64,000 nucleotides of DNA from Gracilibacillus alcaliphilus (GTDB lineage Bacteria; Bacillota; Bacilli; Bacillales; Amphibacillaceae), in assembly GCF_016909015.1 (NCBI RefSeq), contig NZ_JAFBFA010000031.1, positions 4,872 to 68,871 of the forward strand, written 5' to 3'. The position numbers were made by a program, and so were the translations under genes. Of this stretch, positions 42,502 through 52,185 are shown one piece after another. Below the pieces are notes generated by a model. It saw only the letters and a list, made by a program, of their open reading frames with translations. It ran no database searches and was not told the origin of the DNA. The first letter of the stretch is position 1; each line of letters opens with the position of its first letter.

Positions 42502-44394
42502 CTATTCATTCGACACTTTCGCAACATTTCCTTGCTCAATATACACTAGCAAGATAGAGACATCCGCAGGATTTACCCCAGAGATTCTGGAAGCTTGACC
42601 AACTGATAATGGCCGTACTTCTTTCAATTTCTCCCTTGCTTCGGTAGCAATACCGCTAATATCATCATAATTGATATGATCTGGGATTAATTTATTTTCC
42701 ATTTTTTTCATACGTTCTACTTGTTGATTGGATTTCGAAATATATCCTTCATATTTAATTTGGATTTCCACCTGTTCTTTCACATCATCGGCCAATTCCT
42801 TTTCAGCAGGAGCAACTTGTTCCATCACGGCATAGGTTACTTCTGGACGTTTCATCAGATCATACGCCAAGATACCGTCTTTCAATCTAGTTCCACCGAC
42901 ATCCTCCATCAATTGTTGTAATTGCTCGGTTGGTTTCAGACGAACGGTGCTTAATCGTTCTTTTTCCTCCGCAATTAAGCGTTTCTTCTCTTCAAAACGA
43001 GCAAAGCGCTCATCCGAAATCAAACCAAGTCGATGACCAATTTCTGTCAAACGCAAATCGGCATTATCATGACGCAAAAGTAAACGGTATTCTGCTCTTG
43101 AAGTCAGCAAACGATATGGTTCATTGGTTCCTTTTGTTACTAAGTCATCAATCAGTACCCCGATATAAGCCTGAGAACGATCCAAGATACATTTTTCTTG
43201 ATCTAATATTTTGGCGGCGGCATTAATCCCGGCCATTAAACCTTGCGCGGCAGCCTCTTCATAACCAGATGTACCATTGATTTGCCCAGCTGTAAATAAA
43301 CCATCAATCGCTTTGACTTCTAATGTTGGCCATAATTGAGTCGGTACTACAGCATCATATTCAATCGCATATCCAGCACGCATAATGTCGGCATTCTCTA
43401 AACCTGGAATAGTTTTCAAGATTTCTCGCTGAATATACTCAGGTAAAGAAGTAGATAAACCTTGGACATATACTTCTTCCGTATTACGTCCCTCTGGCTC
43501 TAGAAAGACTTGATGACGTGATTTATCATGGAAACGGACAATTTTATCTTCTACAGACGGACAATATCTTGGTCCCCTTCCTCTGACGGCTCCAGAGTAC
43601 ATCGCTGACAGCTTGAGATTATCATTAATCAATTGATGTGTCTCCGCATTGGTGTAGGTTAACCAGCATGGGATCTGATCCACAATTTCTTCGGTTGTTT
43701 CATAAGAAAAGTGTTGTGGATGCTCATCTCCTGGCTGAATTTCTGTCTTATCATAATCAATCGTACGATTATTCACCCTTGGTGGTGTACCTGTCTTGAA
43801 ACGAACAATTTCAAAGCCTAATTCTTCTAAATTCTCTGCTAATTTAATAGTTGGGCGTTGGTTATTTGGTCCGCTCTCATAAGCAACATCACCGATTAAC
43901 ACACGTCCGCGCATAAAGGTTCCGGTTGTAATAATAACGGCTGGGGCGCGATAAATCCCTTTTGTTTCTGTAATAACCCCTTGGACTTTACCATCTTTGA
44001 CAATTAGTTCTTCCACCATTCCTTGACGCAAGGTCAGGTTAGGTTCTTCTTCTAATAATCGTTTCATTTCTTGAATATATAACGGCTTGTCTGCTTGTGC
44101 ACGTAAGGCTCTGACTGCAGGACCTTTACCGGTATTCAACATTCGCATCTGAATGTATGTTTTATCTATTACTTTCCCCATTAAACCGCCTAATGCATCG
44201 ATTTCTCTAACGACGATCCCTTTTGCCGGACCTCCGATTGATGGATTACATGGCATAAAGGCGATCAAGTCTAAATTTAATGTTAATATTAATGTTTTTG
44301 CGCCGCGTTTGGCAGCGGCATGGGCGGCTTCTGCACCGGCATGGCCTGCTCCAATGACAATTACATCATATTGACCAGCTTCATAAGTTGACAT
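42502..44394 (-). CDS. mnmG: tRNA uridine-5-carboxymethylaminomethyl synthesis protein MnmG
   Basis: A 630-residue FAD enzyme acting with MnmE on the wobble uridine of tRNAs. The dinucleotide motif VIGAGHAGAEAA (about 12-23), CNPSIGGPAKG, and GTSGYEEAAAQGL near 370 are diagnostic. It lies 35 bases downstream of the mnmE stop with GGAGGA as ribosome site. Length equals B. subtilis MnmG (628). Confidence 0.98.
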   Translation of the reverse strand: MSTYEAGQYDVIVIGAGHAGAEAAHAAAKRGAKTLILTLNLDLIAFMPCNPSIGGPAKGIVVREIDALGGLMGKVIDKTYIQMRMLNTGKGPAVRALRAQADKPLYIQEMKRLLEEEPNLTLRQGMVEELIVKDGKVQGVITETKGIYRAPAVIITTGTFMRGRVLIGDVAYESGPNNQRPTIKLAENLEELGFEIVRFKTGTPPRVNNRTIDYDKTEIQPGDEHPQHFSYETTEEIVDQIPCWLTYTNAETHQLINDNLKLSAMYSGAVRGRGPRYCPSVEDKIVRFHDKSRHQVFLEPEGRNTEEVYVQGLSTSLPEYIQREILKTIPGLENADIMRAGYAIEYDAVVPTQLWPTLEVKAIDGLFTAGQINGTSGYEEAAAQGLMAGINAAAKILDQEKCILDRSQAYIGVLIDDLVTKGTNEPYRLLTSRAEYRLLLRHDNADLRLTEIGHRLGLISDERFARFEEKKRLIAEEKERLSTVRLKPTEQLQQLMEDVGGTRLKDGILAYDLMKRPEVTYAVMEQVAPAEKELADDVKEQVEIQIKYEGYISKSNQQVERMKKMENKLIPDHINYDDISGIATEAREKLKEVRPLSVGQASRISGVNPADVSILLVYIEQGNVAKVSNE

Positions 44395-44429
44395 GGCTGA
44401 TCCTCCTTCTATCTCCTATATAATAATAG

Positions 44430-45806
44430 TTATTTCCCTAAACAAAACTGTGAAAACAATTGATCAATCAAACTTTCCTGTACTGTATCTCCGACTATTT
44501 CACCTAATAATTCCCATGCACGAGTAACATCAATTTGTACTAAGTCAATCGGCATACCCGCTTCCATTGCCTCTCTTGCGTCATCCAATGCCAGTAGGGT
44601 TTGGCGCAATAATTGAATATGGCGGACATTCGATACATACGTAAGATCTCCTGTATCCAACTCACCTGCAAAAAAGGTATCTGCAATCGCCGCTTCTAAT
44701 GCGTCCATTCCTTTATCTTCAATCAGTGCCGTCGTAATGACCCGCTGACCGCCAGCTAACCGCTGAACTTCTTCTATATCTAACTGAGGCTCTAGATCTG
44801 TCTTATTCACAATTACAATATATTCAAGACCTGCTGCTGCCTTAAACAAGTTACGATCTTCTTCTGATAAAGGTTCACCATAATTTAATACAAGTAAGAT
44901 CAAATCTGATTCTTTTAAGGCCTTATGAGAGCGTTCGACACCGATACGTTCCACAATATCTTCTGTTTCCCGAATTCCTGCTGTATCCACTAAACGCAAA
45001 GGAACACCGCGTACATTAACATATTCTTCAATAATATCTCTCGTTGTACCAGGAATATCCGTGACAATCGCCTTTGTTTCCTGAACAAAGGCGTTTAATA
45101 ACGAGGATTTACCAACATTCGGCCGTCCAATAATAGCCGTTGAAATACCTTCCCGCAGAATTTTTCCTTGTTTAGCCATACTCAATAACCGTTCCACTTC
45201 TTGATATACCTCATCTGTCCGTTCCCGCAGCATTTGATGAGACATCTCTTCCACATCATCATATTCCGGGTAATCGATATTCACTTCTACATGAGCTACC
45301 GTCTCAATCAATTTCTGACGAAGATCTTGTACCAGTTTAGACAGCTTACCATCTAATTGTTTCAAAGCAACATTCATCGCCTTATCGGTCTTGGCACGAA
45401 TCAAATCCATTACTGCCTCTGCTTGTGATAAATCAATTCTTCCATTTAGAAATGCCCGCTTGGTAAATTCACCTGGTTCAGCCAGACGCGCACCTTGACT
45501 CAATACATGCTCTAATAAGCGATTGACCGAGGCAAGCCCGCCGTGGCAATTAATCTCCACCACATCTTCTTTTGTAAATGTCTTCGGCGCCCGCATTACT
45601 GTAACCATTACCTCTTCAATCATTTCACCGCTAGACGGATCGGCCATTTTTCCATAATGGATGGTATGGGAATCTACTTGTGTTAGGTCTTTCCCAACAA
45701 ATAGCTGATTGCTAATAGCTAGTGCCTCTTCCCCACTTAAACGCACAATAGCAATTGCACCTTCACCAATTGGCGTGGAGATAGCTGCTATGGTATCTTG
45801 TTCCAC
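44430..45806 (-). CDS. mnmE: tRNA modification GTPase MnmE
   Basis: A 458-residue protein: N-terminal folate-binding domain (about 1-118), helical domain, inserted G domain with GRPNVGKSS (about 223-231) and DTAGIR, and the C-terminal CLGK tetrapeptide with the catalytic cysteine. The GTG at 45806 follows GGAGGTGA. First gene of its operon here, since jag is 5 kb away behind an insertion; in most Bacillus it follows jag directly. Confidence 0.97.
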   Translation of the reverse strand: MEQDTIAAISTPIGEGAIAIVRLSGEEALAISNQLFVGKDLTQVDSHTIHYGKMADPSSGEMIEEVMVTVMRAPKTFTKEDVVEINCHGGLASVNRLLEHVLSQGARLAEPGEFTKRAFLNGRIDLSQAEAVMDLIRAKTDKAMNVALKQLDGKLSKLVQDLRQKLIETVAHVEVNIDYPEYDDVEEMSHQMLRERTDEVYQEVERLLSMAKQGKILREGISTAIIGRPNVGKSSLLNAFVQETKAIVTDIPGTTRDIIEEYVNVRGVPLRLVDTAGIRETEDIVERIGVERSHKALKESDLILLVLNYGEPLSEEDRNLFKAAAGLEYIVIVNKTDLEPQLDIEEVQRLAGGQRVITTALIEDKGMDALEAAIADTFFAGELDTGDLTYVSNVRHIQLLRQTLLALDDAREAMEAGMPIDLVQIDVTRAWELLGEIVGDTVQESLIDQLFSQFCLGK

Positions 45807-45910
45807 TTTTCTCACCTCCATTTTACACTTTTTTTAGGATCTATATCTAAACAATTATTTTTAGTATCACTAACTTATTAGAATATCACAAAACTATATC
45901 ATTTGAAAAG

Positions 45911-46000
45911 ATATCCACACCCAGTTTTTGTAGATTTCCTCAGAAAATTTATCCACATGTGGGTAATTCAACAACACACACCGTTAAATAGTTATCCACA
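45911..46000. promoter_or_regulatory. DnaA-box cluster upstream of mnmE
   Basis: ATATCCACA (45911-45919), TTATCCACA (45949-45957) and TTATCCACA (45992-46000). The last two and their spacer resemble 49581-49633 across the insertion. The gap 45807-46310 holds this cluster, a dispersed repeat and a terminator. Confidence 0.65.
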
Positions 46001-46074
46001 AGATAGTATTTATTACACTTACATCCTGCTTAAAGTGTGTGATTTATGCAAAGACTCATTCTTTTCAGATGGTT

Positions 46075-46194
46075 GACTTATATCTAGGGCGTGACGTGAA
46101 ATCTCTAAAGTTTGGCGCTTGGAGCTGGACATGGGTATTCTTGAATAAGAATAAACTCATGAAAATTATATATTTGCTGACCTTACAAGAAAAA
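46075..46194. repeat. Dispersed repeat, TAGGGCGTGACGTG family, copy 2
   Basis: About 120 bases homologous to 38404-38521 in the same orientation, ending at the GH3 terminator hairpin. No ORF in it is credible. Confidence 0.85.
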
Positions 46195-46233
46195 GCTGTT
46201 GCAAAATGTAAATGTAGCATTTTGCAACAGCTT
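46193..46233. terminator. Terminator of the GH3 gene, resembling fused IS ends
   Basis: A perfect 16-base-pair stem AAGCTGTTGCAAAATG / CATTTTGCAACAGCTT with T-rich flanks on both strands. The arm CATTTTGCAACAGC is identical to the right end of the mobile segment at 19474. Confidence 0.8.
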
Positions 46234-46310
46234 CTTTTTCCTATTAAAGTAACTAAATAACATAATATATGTGTACATGTAATGAGGTGTGCTCGGTACC
46301 ACACGATTAA

Positions 46311-48611
46311 CTAAATTAACTTAAGCATAATATGTTTATTTTTAATGGAATTGGTTCCAACAAATATTTTTACATTGCCGCGTTCCACTTCAAATTCCAT
46401 ATTGGAGTTCCAGACAGCAAGTTCGTCACTTCCTAACTGAAAGGATATTGTTTTACTTTCATCCGGCTCTAGCCATACTTTTTGAAAGCCTTTTAGCTCT
46501 AAAATCCGCCTTACAATACTAGATTCCATATCCCTTATATATAATTGAGCCACTTCTGCACCCGCTACTGAACCAGTATTCGTCACTGTTACTTTAACTT
46601 CTGCTTTTTTTCCTTTTTTCAAATCTTCGATTGATAATTCCGATTCTACAAGATGAAGATTACTATAATCAAACTTGGTATAACTCAATCCATAGCCAAA
46701 TGGGTATAATGGATTCGCCTTCATATCTGTGTAGGAAAGTTCACGTCCCTGATCCTTATGGTTGTAGAAAACAGGGAGTTGTGCTGATGTATGCGGGAGA
46801 GACACAGATAATTTCCCACTCGGATTTGCTAAACCATACAACAACTCAGCTATAGCCTGACCACCTTCTTGACCAGGATACCAGCCACAAAGGACCGCAT
46901 TCGAATGCTCCATCACTTCTGGGATAGCATGTGGTCTGCCTTGAATAATAACAGTAACAACCTTTGTACCTGTTGCTGCAACTTTTTTAAGCAACTCAAC
47001 TTGCTTCCCGCCAAGCTGTAAATCAGCTAAATCGACTCCTTCCCCACAATCCATTTCAGTCGGAATATCCGATACAATCGCTGCTCCATTTGTATCAAAA
47101 TCAATATCAAAGTTGCGTGTACTGCTTCCTCCCAGTACTACAATCGCTACGTCGGACTGTTTTGCGTAAGCAATCGCTTCATCAAACCCGGCCTCGGTTT
47201 GATCACGAATACCGCAACCCTTCGCATAAAGAATTTCTGTTTCATTGGAAGCTGCTTTTTTTATTCCAGCAAGCACCGACATCCCTTTTCCTTCAGGTTG
47301 GATAGCTGTGTAATCACCTAATTGGTTATAAATTGAATCTGCGTTTGGACCAATGACAGCAACCTTCTTCAACTGATTACTTAACGGCAGCATATTACCA
47401 TCATTTTTTAGAAGTACTGCAGATTCCCTTGCTACTTGAAGATTAATTTTTTGGAACTCCTTACTTCCAACCGAATCAAGATATTTATTTTCATCCGTAA
47501 AAGGTTGGTCAAACAAACCTAACGAAAACTTTAAGTTCAATACACGACGAACAGCCCGATCGATAAAAGATTCTTCAACTTTTCCTTCTTCCACTGCTTT
47601 TTCTAACGTGGTAAAAGCAGTATCCCACAAGCTCAAATCTACTCCTGCAAACAGTGCTAAACTTGCTGCTGATTCATGATCACCTACTTGCATCAACAAC
47701 CTATCAATCGCACCGCCATCAGCCATGACTATTCCGTCAAATCCCCATTCTCCTCTTAGAATGTCTGTTAAAAGTTTTGAATTTGCATGACATGGAATTC
47801 CATCTATTTCATTATAAGCAGCCATACAACCAGCTGCACCAGCGGACACCCCCGCTTTCATGCCAGGTAAGTGAATCTCTCTTAATTCCCTCTCTCCAAT
47901 AGAAGCTGGACCTGCGTTAAGGCCGCCTTCTCCAGAGCCTTGAGCTGCAAAATGCTTTAATATTGCCGCAACTTTATCCGGGCCCTTCAAATCGTCATGA
48001 GACCTGCCTTGAAGACCTCGGACAGCTGCTACTGTCATTTGGGACGCTAGGTATGGATCTTCACTGAAACATTCCTCTGATCTTCCCCACCTAGGTTCAC
48101 GTAATATATCTAACGTTGAAATTAAGCCAAGATGTCCGCCACGTGCTCTCACTTCTTTAGCCACGTGTCCATAAGCCTCTTCCAGAAGATCTGGATTCCA
48201 AGTGGAGCCAGCACCAATATTTGTCGGTAACATTGTCCCATCTAAAGCTTGATGACCATGCGGACACTCTTCTGAAAAAAGGACTGGAATGCCCAAGCGA
48301 GTATTCTCTATCACATATCGCTGAATCTGATTCGCTACCTTTGCATTTTGCTCAAGAGGTATCCCATTTTCATAAGTAACACCAGACCATGGATCTGATC
48401 GGAAAAGCCCGTAAAGTGCCCCCATACCATCACTAAGTGCTACTTGTTCTTTAAACTCATCTGTAAGCTCGAATCCTTCATCTGTTTTCTTATAAGCATT
48501 CCAACCAAACATTTTTTGGTTTAGCTGGCCAACCTTTTCCTTCAGGGTCATTCGCGATAACAAATCATCTACACGGTTTTCCACTGAAATTGATTTATCT
48601 TTATAATCCAT
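46311..48611 (-). CDS. Glycoside hydrolase family 3 (beta-glucosidase type)
   Basis: A 766-residue cytosolic enzyme without signal peptide. The N-terminal TIM barrel contains KHF (219-221) and the nucleophile D298 in GIVMADGGA, where SDW is more usual. The second alpha/beta sandwich contains AVIGPNADS and a C-terminal fibronectin type III-like domain ends the protein. It likely releases glucose or another sugar from imported beta-glycosides. It lies in the insertion between mnmE and jag next to broken ABC-importer genes. Confidence 0.93.
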   Translation of the reverse strand: MDYKDKSISVENRVDDLLSRMTLKEKVGQLNQKMFGWNAYKKTDEGFELTDEFKEQVALSDGMGALYGLFRSDPWSGVTYENGIPLEQNAKVANQIQRYVIENTRLGIPVLFSEECPHGHQALDGTMLPTNIGAGSTWNPDLLEEAYGHVAKEVRARGGHLGLISTLDILREPRWGRSEECFSEDPYLASQMTVAAVRGLQGRSHDDLKGPDKVAAILKHFAAQGSGEGGLNAGPASIGERELREIHLPGMKAGVSAGAAGCMAAYNEIDGIPCHANSKLLTDILRGEWGFDGIVMADGGAIDRLLMQVGDHESAASLALFAGVDLSLWDTAFTTLEKAVEEGKVEESFIDRAVRRVLNLKFSLGLFDQPFTDENKYLDSVGSKEFQKINLQVARESAVLLKNDGNMLPLSNQLKKVAVIGPNADSIYNQLGDYTAIQPEGKGMSVLAGIKKAASNETEILYAKGCGIRDQTEAGFDEAIAYAKQSDVAIVVLGGSSTRNFDIDFDTNGAAIVSDIPTEMDCGEGVDLADLQLGGKQVELLKKVAATGTKVVTVIIQGRPHAIPEVMEHSNAVLCGWYPGQEGGQAIAELLYGLANPSGKLSVSLPHTSAQLPVFYNHKDQGRELSYTDMKANPLYPFGYGLSYTKFDYSNLHLVESELSIEDLKKGKKAEVKVTVTNTGSVAGAEVAQLYIRDMESSIVRRILELKGFQKVWLEPDESKTISFQLGSDELAVWNSNMEFEVERGNVKIFVGTNSIKNKHIMLKLI

Positions 48612-48692
48612 CCATCATTCACTCTCCAGCATTCTATTTGATAAATAAAACCTACAGAGCAAGTAAGTAAATCTACTCTGTAGCAAGGTATG

Positions 48693-48989
48693 TTATTGTT
48701 GATTTGCTAACCATTCTGAAAATTGTTTTTCATACTCGGCAACCACTGCATCCAGACCAGCAGCTTTCATCTGCTCTAACGCATTAGGGAATGCCTCATC
48801 ATATTCTACCATACCTAGTTTAATTGGGTAAATACTAGTTTCGAGTTCTGCTAAACTATTCGAATATTCAGTCCCTACTGCACTTGCGTCAAAGTTAAAA
48901 CCCAATGTAATACTATTAACTGCGTCATCATCAACTGTTGTATGTGTTTCCACATAAGACGGATGAGTTTCAGGAGTCCATCTGCTCAT
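48693..48989 (-). pseudogene. C-terminal fragment of a LipO/DUF3502-type binding lipoprotein
   Basis: Ninety-eight residues ending EYEKQFSEWLANQQ, with GFNFDASAVGTEYSN; this matches the C-terminal part of LplA/YtcQ-type extracellular binding proteins of about 500 residues. Signal peptide, lipobox and most of the protein are gone. The truncated end lies 37 bases from the truncated end of the permease fragment. Confidence 0.8.
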
Positions 48990-49026
48990 TTCAATATTAC
49001 TGTTTAATCCGTTTAACTTATTTCTG

Positions 49027-49437
49027 GTGAGAAACTTTATGAAACAAATTCCTGATTCACTTATTGAAGCCGTAAGAATCGATGGAGCAAATGATATTTA
49101 TATTGCGTTTCGAATTTTCTTACCATTATGTATGCCTTTCTTGGCAGCGATTACACTGTTTTATGGAATCGCTTATTGGAATAACTGGTTCAATGCGATT
49201 ATGTTAGTAGATAATCCGGATTTATATCCGCTCCAATACTTATTATTTAAGTTAAACTCGGAAATTAGTATGATTCAAGATATACAAAGTACCTCTATAG
49301 GTTCAACGGCAACACTTCCTAGTGAATCTGTAAAAATGGCAACAGCTATTGTTACAATCGGACCAATTATTTTATTTTATCCATTTTTGCAGCGTTATTT
49401 TATTAAAGGTTTATTGATTGGTTCTGTAAAGGAATAG
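49027..49437 (+). pseudogene. C-terminal fragment of an LplC/YtcP-type ABC permease
   Basis: About 136 residues with the EAA loop (QIPDSLIEAVRIDGANDIYI) and the typical C-terminus FIKGLLIGSVKE. Intact members have about 290 residues, so roughly half is lost. It is on the opposite strand from the binding-protein fragment, with both broken ends facing each other, indicating an inversion-deletion junction. Confidence 0.85.
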
Positions 49438-49488
49438 AGGTAATTAGAGTAGGCTTCTCAGAGACGAAAGGTCTATTTTACTATAAGT

Positions 49489-49555
49489 GCGTATTCAAAA
49501 AGTTCGATAAAAGGACCAAGGAGTTCAAGGCGGGGTGTTTTCCGATACTCGAAGC
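49489..49555. repeat. MITE-like element, partial copy 4
   Basis: GCGTATTCAAAAAGTTCGATAAAAGGACC parallels the right end of copy 3 read backwards (GCGTGTTCAAAAA, GATAAAA, GACC). The other end is missing. Written in pieces: GCGTATTCAAAAA, then GATAAAAGGACC. Confidence 0.5.
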
Positions 49556-49580
49556 TACAAAAAAAGAGCAATTATGAAAT

Positions 49581-49662
49581 TGATCCACATGTGTATAATT
49601 CAACGAAAATATCTGCTTCAGCAGTTATCCACATCACTCTTTTATTCCATTTCTGTGGATAT
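49581..49662. promoter_or_regulatory. DnaA-box cluster on the jag side of the insertion
   Basis: TGATCCACA (49581-49589), TTATCCACA (49625-49633) and TGTGGATAT (49654-49662). Box spacing 44 matches 43 in the cluster at 45949, with CCACATGTG and TAATTCAAC shared. The gap 49438-49960 holds this, a partial repeat and a terminator. Confidence 0.6.
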
Positions 49663-49840
49663 CCAAACAATATGATATTAGAAAAACCAAGAAGAGCATT
49701 TGTTCCTTTATCTTTTAGCCAAGATAGATATCCGCTACGAGAAGTCGCTTTCCGCAGGCCTGGCTTCCATACCTTCTACGGAGGTTATTTCTGAAATAGC
49801 TAATAATAGCTAGCATAGGATATACTTTCTTACCTTTTAA

Positions 49841-49881
49841 AAAAGTGGATGTCTACTTTGATATTGTAGACATCCACTTTT
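49841..49881. terminator. Terminator of the acetyltransferase gene
   Basis: A perfect 16-base-pair stem AAAAGTGGATGTCTAC / GTAGACATCCACTTTT, T-rich on both sides. Confidence 0.88.
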
Positions 49882-49960
49882 TCTGTTTTTACTAAGTTTT
49901 TGGAAACATATTGTTGGACGCATAATCGTATCTGGCCGTTACTGACTCGAATAAACGCTT

Positions 49961-50599
49961 CTATTCTTCAATTCGGCAATCTGCTAATATATCTGATTTA
50001 AATCGCATGCTATCCGCCTCGGTTATAGGACGAATGACCTTACACGGAACACCGGCAGCAAAGGAATTTGCTGGAATATCGTGAGTTACCACGCTTCCAG
50101 CACCAATAACACAGCCATCACCAATGGTAACACCGCCACAAACCGTTACATTGGCTGCCAGCCATACATTGCTGCCAATACTTACTGGCTTTGCGTAACA
50201 TAAAGACTTAGCCTCTCCATTTTGGTCGATCATTTGTTTCCGCTCTGAAGCAATAAAGGGGTGGATTGGTGTAACAATGGTCACATTAGGTCCAAAAAGA
50301 GTATCATTTCCAATGGTAACTTTTGCATCATCTTGAACAGTTAGATTGTAATTAGCAAAGAAATGATCGCCGATTTCGGTGTGTGTTCCATAATGAAAAA
50401 AGACCGGCCCTTGCATGTAACAACCCTTCCCTACATGTCCAAGCAATTGCTTGAGTATGCTTTCACGTTCTTCTTTCTGTTCCTCGTAAGTATCGCTGTA
50501 TTGACGACTTAGCTTATGAGCATGCTGTTTTATCAATCTCAATTCAGGATGTGCCGGGCTAAATAACATTCCTTTAAAAATGCGTTCTTCTTCTTTCAT
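49961..50599 (-). CDS. Maltose/galactoside O-acetyltransferase family protein
   Basis: A 212-residue trimeric left-handed beta-helix acetyltransferase. An N-terminal MAC domain (RIFKGMLFSPAHPELRLIKQ) precedes hexapeptide repeats (TIGDGCVIGAGSVV, IGSNVWLAANVTVCGG). The catalytic histidine is probably in TPIHPF (about 115-120). The ATG at 50599 follows GGAGCTGA. It probably acetylates non-metabolised sugars, and lies in the insertion near the GH3 gene. Confidence 0.9.
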   Translation of the reverse strand: MKEEERIFKGMLFSPAHPELRLIKQHAHKLSRQYSDTYEEQKEERESILKQLLGHVGKGCYMQGPVFFHYGTHTEIGDHFFANYNLTVQDDAKVTIGNDTLFGPNVTIVTPIHPFIASERKQMIDQNGEAKSLCYAKPVSIGSNVWLAANVTVCGGVTIGDGCVIGAGSVVTHDIPANSFAAGVPCKVIRPITEADSMRFKSDILADCRIEE

Positions 50600-50685
50600 A
50601 TTTATCAGCTCCTCATTTTCGTTTGTAATCAAATTACATGTTTATCCTTTGAAGATTATGCCCCAATCCAACCAGATAAATGAAA

Positions 50686-50717
50686 ATCCGAACTAGTTCT
50701 AACTAACTAGTTCGGAT
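50686..50717. terminator. Terminator of the rpmH-rnpA-spoIIIJ-jag unit
   Basis: A 13-base-pair stem ATCCGAACTAGTT / AACTAGTTCGGAT with T-rich flanks, 63 bases after the jag stop. Confidence 0.82.
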
Positions 50718-50779
50718 TTTTCTAATAAACCACTTCTATCCATCATCATTCGTCTTTAGATGCTTGATTTTTAAATTTC

Positions 50780-51397
50780 TTATTTCGGCAGAATCACTAC
50801 ATAGCGGTTCGGTTCATTTCCTTGTGAATCTGTCGTAAGATCGTCACGATGCTGCAGTGCTGTGTGAATCACTTTTCGCTCATAGGATGGCATTGGGTCA
50901 ATCTTCACTGGCTTACCAATTTTGATAGCCCGATCTGCCTTTTTCTCTGCCAACGAAATGAGCGTTTCTCTTCTTCTTTCACGGTAACCTTCTGCATCCA
51001 CTATAACGGCATAATATTTGTCTGCATATTGCTGCATAGCTAATTGGGCTAAATACTGAATCGCATTTAATGTCTGACCGCGTTTCCCAATTAAGACGGC
51101 AATCTTTTCACCTGACAAATCTATCGTCACTTGGTTCTGATCTACTCTTGTTTCTATTTCTATATTGATATCAAATTCTGCAATAATATTCGTTATATAC
51201 TTTTCCAGTTTTTCCACTGGATCTTCCTGCTTGATAACTTTGACAATCGCTGGCTTGGAGCCGAATAAACCTAGTAAACCTTTCTTACCTTCGTCTATTA
51301 CTTCTACTGTCGCCTGATCCTCTGTGATGTTTAACTGCCTTAGTGCTGATTGGATCGCGTCTTCAACAGTTTGTCCCGTAGCAGTTACTTGTCTCAC
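50780..51397 (-). CDS. jag: RNA-binding protein Jag (KhpB)
   Basis: A 205-residue protein: N-terminal Jag domain (about 1-50, VTATGQTVEDAIQSALRQL), KH domain with IGKRGQTLNAIQYL (about 105-118), and a C-terminal R3H domain (GYRERRRETLISLAEKKADR). The GTG start overlaps the spoIIIJ stop by one base. It is an RNA chaperone linked to cell elongation in Firmicutes. Confidence 0.97.
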   Translation of the reverse strand: MRQVTATGQTVEDAIQSALRQLNITEDQATVEVIDEGKKGLLGLFGSKPAIVKVIKQEDPVEKLEKYITNIIAEFDINIEIETRVDQNQVTIDLSGEKIAVLIGKRGQTLNAIQYLAQLAMQQYADKYYAVIVDAEGYRERRRETLISLAEKKADRAIKIGKPVKIDPMPSYERKVIHTALQHRDDLTTDSQGNEPNRYVVILPK

Positions 51398-52185
51398 TAT
51401 TTTTTGCCTCCTGTACTTGCCTCTTTATTGTCCATCATTGGATTTCTAATAAGCAGCGTCTGTGCTATCATAAAGATATTACCTACTACCCAGTATAGTG
51501 GTAACGCTGCAGGTAGGAAAATAGCAAATACCCCAATCATAATTGGCATTAAGTAAAGCATCATTGTCATCTGTGGCATCATCGCATTTTGTTGCATTGT
51601 TGTTCCTGCCATCATTAACTTCTGCTGCAAGAAGGTAAAACCTGCCGTTACTATGGGAAGTATAAAGAATGGATCTGGTTGTCCTAATTCAAACCATAAA
51701 AACGGGTGATCTCTTAGTTCTTCGGTTCTCATAATTGCATGATAGAATGCAATCAAGATTGGCATTTGTACAATAATCGGTAAACATCCTGCCAGCGGAT
51801 TTACTCCATTTTTCTGGAACAATTCCATCGTTTCTTGCTGCAGCTTCTGCTGAGTTTGCTGATCTTTCGAACTGTATTTTTCACGAATCTCCTGCAATTG
51901 CGGCTGAATCGCCTGCATTGCCTTTGAACTTCTTAATTGCTTAATATTCAATGGTAATAAAACTAAACGAATTAAAATCGTTACAATAATAATCGATAGC
52001 CCATACCCATACTCTGCCTGAAATACTTCTGCTACATTGACCATTAACCAAGATAATGGGTAAACAAAGAAACTGTTCCAAATCCCTTCACTTTCTGAGG
52101 TAATATCTTGATCAATTTGAGTACATCCTGCTAATACAACTAACAAACTGACTAAGCCCAGTACGATTAAGAGCTTCTTACGCAT
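51397..52185 (-). CDS. spoIIIJ: Membrane protein insertase YidC1 (SpoIIIJ)
   Basis: A 262-residue lipoprotein insertase. The signal ends at the lipobox VLAGC (cysteine 20), followed by five membrane segments and the cytoplasmic EKYSSKDQQTQQKLQQE hairpin. It inserts membrane proteins and is needed for sigma-G activation during sporulation in B. subtilis. The ATG at 52185 follows AAGGAGGATC. Confidence 0.97.
   Translation of the reverse strand: MRKKLLIVLGLVSLLVVLAGCTQIDQDITSESEGIWNSFFVYPLSWLMVNVAEVFQAEYGYGLSIIIVTILIRLVLLPLNIKQLRSSKAMQAIQPQLQEIREKYSSKDQQTQQKLQQETMELFQKNGVNPLAGCLPIIVQMPILIAFYHAIMRTEELRDHPFLWFELGQPDPFFILPIVTAGFTFLQQKLMMAGTTMQQNAMMPQMTMMLYLMPIMIGVFAIFLPAALPLYWVVGNIFMIAQTLLIRNPMMDNKEASTGGKK

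Noticed and set aside
46039..46304. Short frames on both strands downstream of mnmE
   Set aside because: They fall within the dispersed repeat and terminator hairpin; the same peptide fragments appear at 38236-38490 because the DNA is repeated, not because a gene is conserved.
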